Below are positions 31,075-32,558 of a stretch of DNA of 32,558 nt, one piece after another. The notes under the pieces were generated by a model. That model had not been told where the DNA came from and ran no database searches. It was given only the letters and a program-made list of their open reading frames with translations. The position numbers were made by a program, and so were the translations under genes. Each line of letters begins with the position of its first letter. Positions within the stretch are counted from its first letter, which is position 1. Source of the DNA: Myxococcota bacterium (lineage in GTDB: Bacteria; Myxococcota_A; Bradymonadia; UBA7976; UBA1532); contig JAKLJY010000095.1 of the NCBI GenBank assembly GCA_023150895.1, forward strand, positions 1 to 32,558, in the 5' to 3' direction.

Positions 31075-31123
31075 GATGCGTGTCGGCGCATCGAAAGGGG
31101 ATCTGTCGGCATCGAGAGATGCC
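31075..31123. promoter_or_regulatory. Two related inverted repeats in the GST/ECF divergent promoter
   Basis: GATGCG-N6-CGCATC (31075-31092) and GGCATC-N4-GATGCC (31108-31123) are both perfect and share the GATGC/GCATC half-site. Their centres are 32 bp apart, about three helical turns. A direct repeat TGTCGG(CG)CATCGA (31081-31094 and 31104-31115) overlaps them. This looks like a dimer-binding operator pair between divergent genes. Confidence 0.55.
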
Positions 31124-31153
31124 ACCATCCGCGAGACGGTTCCAAGTCGAATC

Positions 31154-31813
31154 ATGAACAGTCGAATCGATATTCCCCCCGGGGACCTGACCGGCGAGGC
31201 CGCGCGCACCGCGCGTCTCTGCAAGCCCGAAGATCTCGTCCGCCTCATGCGGGCCGGCGACATCGAAGCCCTCGACCGCATTACCCGCTGCTTCGGCTCG
31301 ACCCTGTTGGCCGCCGGCCGGCGACACTGTCGGGACGAAGACCGCGCTCGGGATGCCGTGCAGGACGCCCTCGTGGCCGCCGGCGAGCATCTGCAGGACT
31401 TCCGTGGCGAGGGGACCCCACAGGGCTGGCTCGTGCGCATGGTGGCGAACGCCTGCGCGCGGATGCGGCGCGGGCGCAAGAACAGCGCCGCCTGGAACGC
31501 CGAGCTCGATCCGGAGGTCGTCCTCGGGGATCACGAGTCGCCCGAGATCGCGGCGGCCCGCGCGCAGCTCGCGGCGCGGCTCGGCGACGCTCTGATCGAG
31601 CTCTCGCCGGCCGACCGGGCCATCGTGCTGCTCTCCGAGGCGGAGGACTGGACGGGGCCCGAGATTGCCGAGGCGCTCGGCATGACCCCGGGCGCCGTGC
31701 GCGTGCGGCTGACCCGCCTGCGGGCGAAGCTGCGCGGCGCCCTGGCGGACGCACACCCCGATGCCGTCGCCCCCCCGTCCGCCAACGAACCGGCCGTTCG
31801 CGAATCGCCGTAA
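31154..31813 (+). CDS. ECF-type RNA polymerase sigma factor
   Basis: The 219-residue protein has a sigma-70 region 2 at about 27-108 (DLVRLMRAGDIEALDRITRCF, DEDRARDAVQDALVAAGEHLQDFRG, PQGWLVRMVANACARMRRGRK) and region 4 at about 143-197 (ALIELSPADRAIVLLSEAEDWTGPEIAEALGMTPGAVRVRLTRLRAKLR in the usual helix-turn-helix order). Regions 1 and 3 are absent, as in ECF sigma factors. It would direct RNA polymerase to a small regulon. No anti-sigma gene follows; the next genes are thioredoxin and a small membrane protein, so control may lie at the promoter or elsewhere in the genome. The 15-residue C-terminal extension is Pro/Ala-rich. The ATG at 31154 lacks a strong ribosome binding site; no better start is seen. 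Confidence 0.9.
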   Translation: MNSRIDIPPGDLTGEAARTARLCKPEDLVRLMRAGDIEALDRITRCFGSTLLAAGRRHCRDEDRARDAVQDALVAAGEHLQDFRGEGTPQGWLVRMVANACARMRRGRKNSAAWNAELDPEVVLGDHESPEIAAARAQLAARLGDALIELSPADRAIVLLSEAEDWTGPEIAEALGMTPGAVRVRLTRLRAKLRGALADAHPDAVAPPSANEPAVRESP

Positions 31814-31881
31814 CAGGCGTCCCCCCTGTCGGCTCTCCCCGGTGACACGTACGACACCCCATCGAGGAGAGGACAGAAGCC

Positions 31882-32277
31882 ATGTTCGGCACCGCCCTTC
31901 GTTCGCAGCCCGCCACCCCGTCCACGGGCACCGCCGGCGCTCGCCCCGTCGCCATCACCGAAAGCAACTTCCAGCGTGAGGTCCTCGACAGCGACATTCC
32001 CGTCGTCATCGATTTCTGGGCCCCGTGGTGCGGGCCCTGTCGCCAGATCGGTCCGGTCCTCGACCGCCTCGCCGCGGAACACGGCGGCAAGGTCAAGGTC
32101 GGCAAGATCAACGTCGACGAGCAGCAGGTTCTCGCCGGCGCGTTTCAGATCCGGGGCATTCCGACGCTCGTGGTGATGAAGGGCGGCAAAGCGGAGGGTC
32201 AGATCGTCGGTTTCCCGGGCGCCGGGCCGATCACCGACCTCTTCGGCAAGCTGAGTCGCGGCGAACCGCTGCGCTGA
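31882..32277 (+). CDS. trxA: Thioredoxin
   Basis: The 131-residue protein has a short non-conserved head (about 22 residues, Thr/Pro/Ala-rich) and a complete thioredoxin domain: ITESNFQREVLDSDIPVVIDFWAPWCGPCRQIGP with the WCGPC active site, KVGKINVDEQQVLAGAFQIRGIPTLVVMKGGK with the cis-proline IPT, and a C-terminal helix. It reduces disulfides in the cytoplasm with electrons from thioredoxin reductase, which is not in the window. The gene follows the ECF sigma factor after 68 bases and precedes the 51-residue membrane protein after 13. GAGGAGAGG precedes the ATG. It is the active counterpart to the Cys-less zinc-ribbon protein at 11917. Confidence 0.96.
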   Translation: MFGTALRSQPATPSTGTAGARPVAITESNFQREVLDSDIPVVIDFWAPWCGPCRQIGPVLDRLAAEHGGKVKVGKINVDEQQVLAGAFQIRGIPTLVVMKGGKAEGQIVGFPGAGPITDLFGKLSRGEPLR

Positions 32278-32290
32278 ACCCGGAGGCGCC

Positions 32291-32446
32291 ATGAAACCGC
32301 TCATCGCCAGCATCGTCGGCGGCATCGCGGGCTACGTCTGGTACACCCAGATCGGCTGCCAGGGCGGCGCGTGCGTGCTGTCCAACAACGTCGTGATGTC
32401 CGTCTTCTGGGGTGCCGTCGGCGGCTTCCTGATCGTCGCCCCCTGA
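32291..32446 (+). CDS. 51-residue DUF6132-like membrane protein
   Basis: The protein reads MKPLIASIVGGIAGYVWY, TQIGCQGGACVLSNN and VVMSVFWGAVGGFLIVAP in order: two short hydrophobic helices around a loop with C23-x4-C28. This is the DUF6132 pattern (helix, YtxIGC.sG.C.itsNP, helix with a Gly-rich face), and these proteins are often found next to thioredoxin or rhodanese genes by my recollection. Function is unknown. The two Cys may face the thioredoxin and cycle between disulfide and thiol, an inference. GGAGG lies four bases before the ATG. It is 13 bases after trxA, clearly co-transcribed. No gene is apparent in the remaining 112 bases. Confidence 0.85.
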   Translation: MKPLIASIVGGIAGYVWYTQIGCQGGACVLSNNVVMSVFWGAVGGFLIVAP

Positions 32447-32558
32447 CGGCGGCGACCCGTGCTGATCCCCGGGCGCGGACCCAGTCCTGACCGGTGAACC
32501 GTAGGGTTGGGCCCTGCGGCCGCGGCGTACCGCGCGGCGCGGAGCACGGAATCGGCGG

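Noticed and set aside
32447-32558. Minus-strand short open frame at the window end
   Set aside because: It overlaps the 51-residue membrane gene and has no start signal or recognisable content.

Overview
The window is a gene-dense, very GC-rich chromosomal stretch of about 26 protein genes with no RNA genes, insertion sequences or CRISPR arrays that I can see. The mix suggests a myxobacterium-like organism (Myxococcota): a Ser/Thr kinase fused to an NTPase-like region and TPRs, a cysteine-rich lipoprotein with repeats of a kind common in that phylum, several lipoproteins on Asp/Ala/Pro-rich stalks, a histone-H1-like Lys/Ala/Pro protein and a SNF2 helicase. The taxonomic call is inference from gene content only.

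Layout. 1-1901 (minus): a truncated secreted protein and a PA0069-family radical SAM enzyme. 1988-6102: a histone-like repeat protein (minus) diverging from the kinase (plus). 6127-8978 (minus): a cysteine-rich lipoprotein overlapping an HTTM-type (vitamin-K-carboxylase-like) membrane protein. 9020-12342 (plus): an SRPBCC protein overlapping a glycosidase-like lipoprotein, then a zinc-ribbon thioredoxin-fold protein without its CXXC. 12382-21465 (minus): a long same-strand run that reads, in transcription order, WYL regulator, 270-aa helical protein, degenerate DnaQ-like protein, phosphofructokinase, SDR dehydrogenase, RluA-type pseudouridine synthase and SNF2 helicase. 21612-26907 (plus): lipoprotein, RNase II/R, GH43-like lipoprotein and YD-repeat-like lipoprotein. 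26932-28407 (minus): a phospholipase-D-like lipoprotein. 28557-29660 (plus): an HDOD protein. 29682-31048 (minus): GST, then a secreted Tll0287-like haem protein. 31154-32446 (plus): ECF sigma factor, thioredoxin and a 51-aa membrane protein. The last 112 bases hold no gene I can support.

Common themes are the cell surface (six predicted lipoproteins, three with hydrolase-like folds), DNA or chromatin (histone-like tail, SNF2, WYL, DnaQ-like) and redox (two thioredoxin folds, GST, haem protein). Several proteins keep a catalytic fold but have lost catalytic residues: the NTPase part of the kinase, the zinc-ribbon thioredoxin and the DnaQ-like protein. The best candidates for an undescribed system are the HTTM/cysteine-rich pair and the WYL/helical/dead-exonuclease trio. 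No gap exceeds 300 bases; the longest, 2285-2490, is the divergent promoter between the histone-like gene and the kinase.
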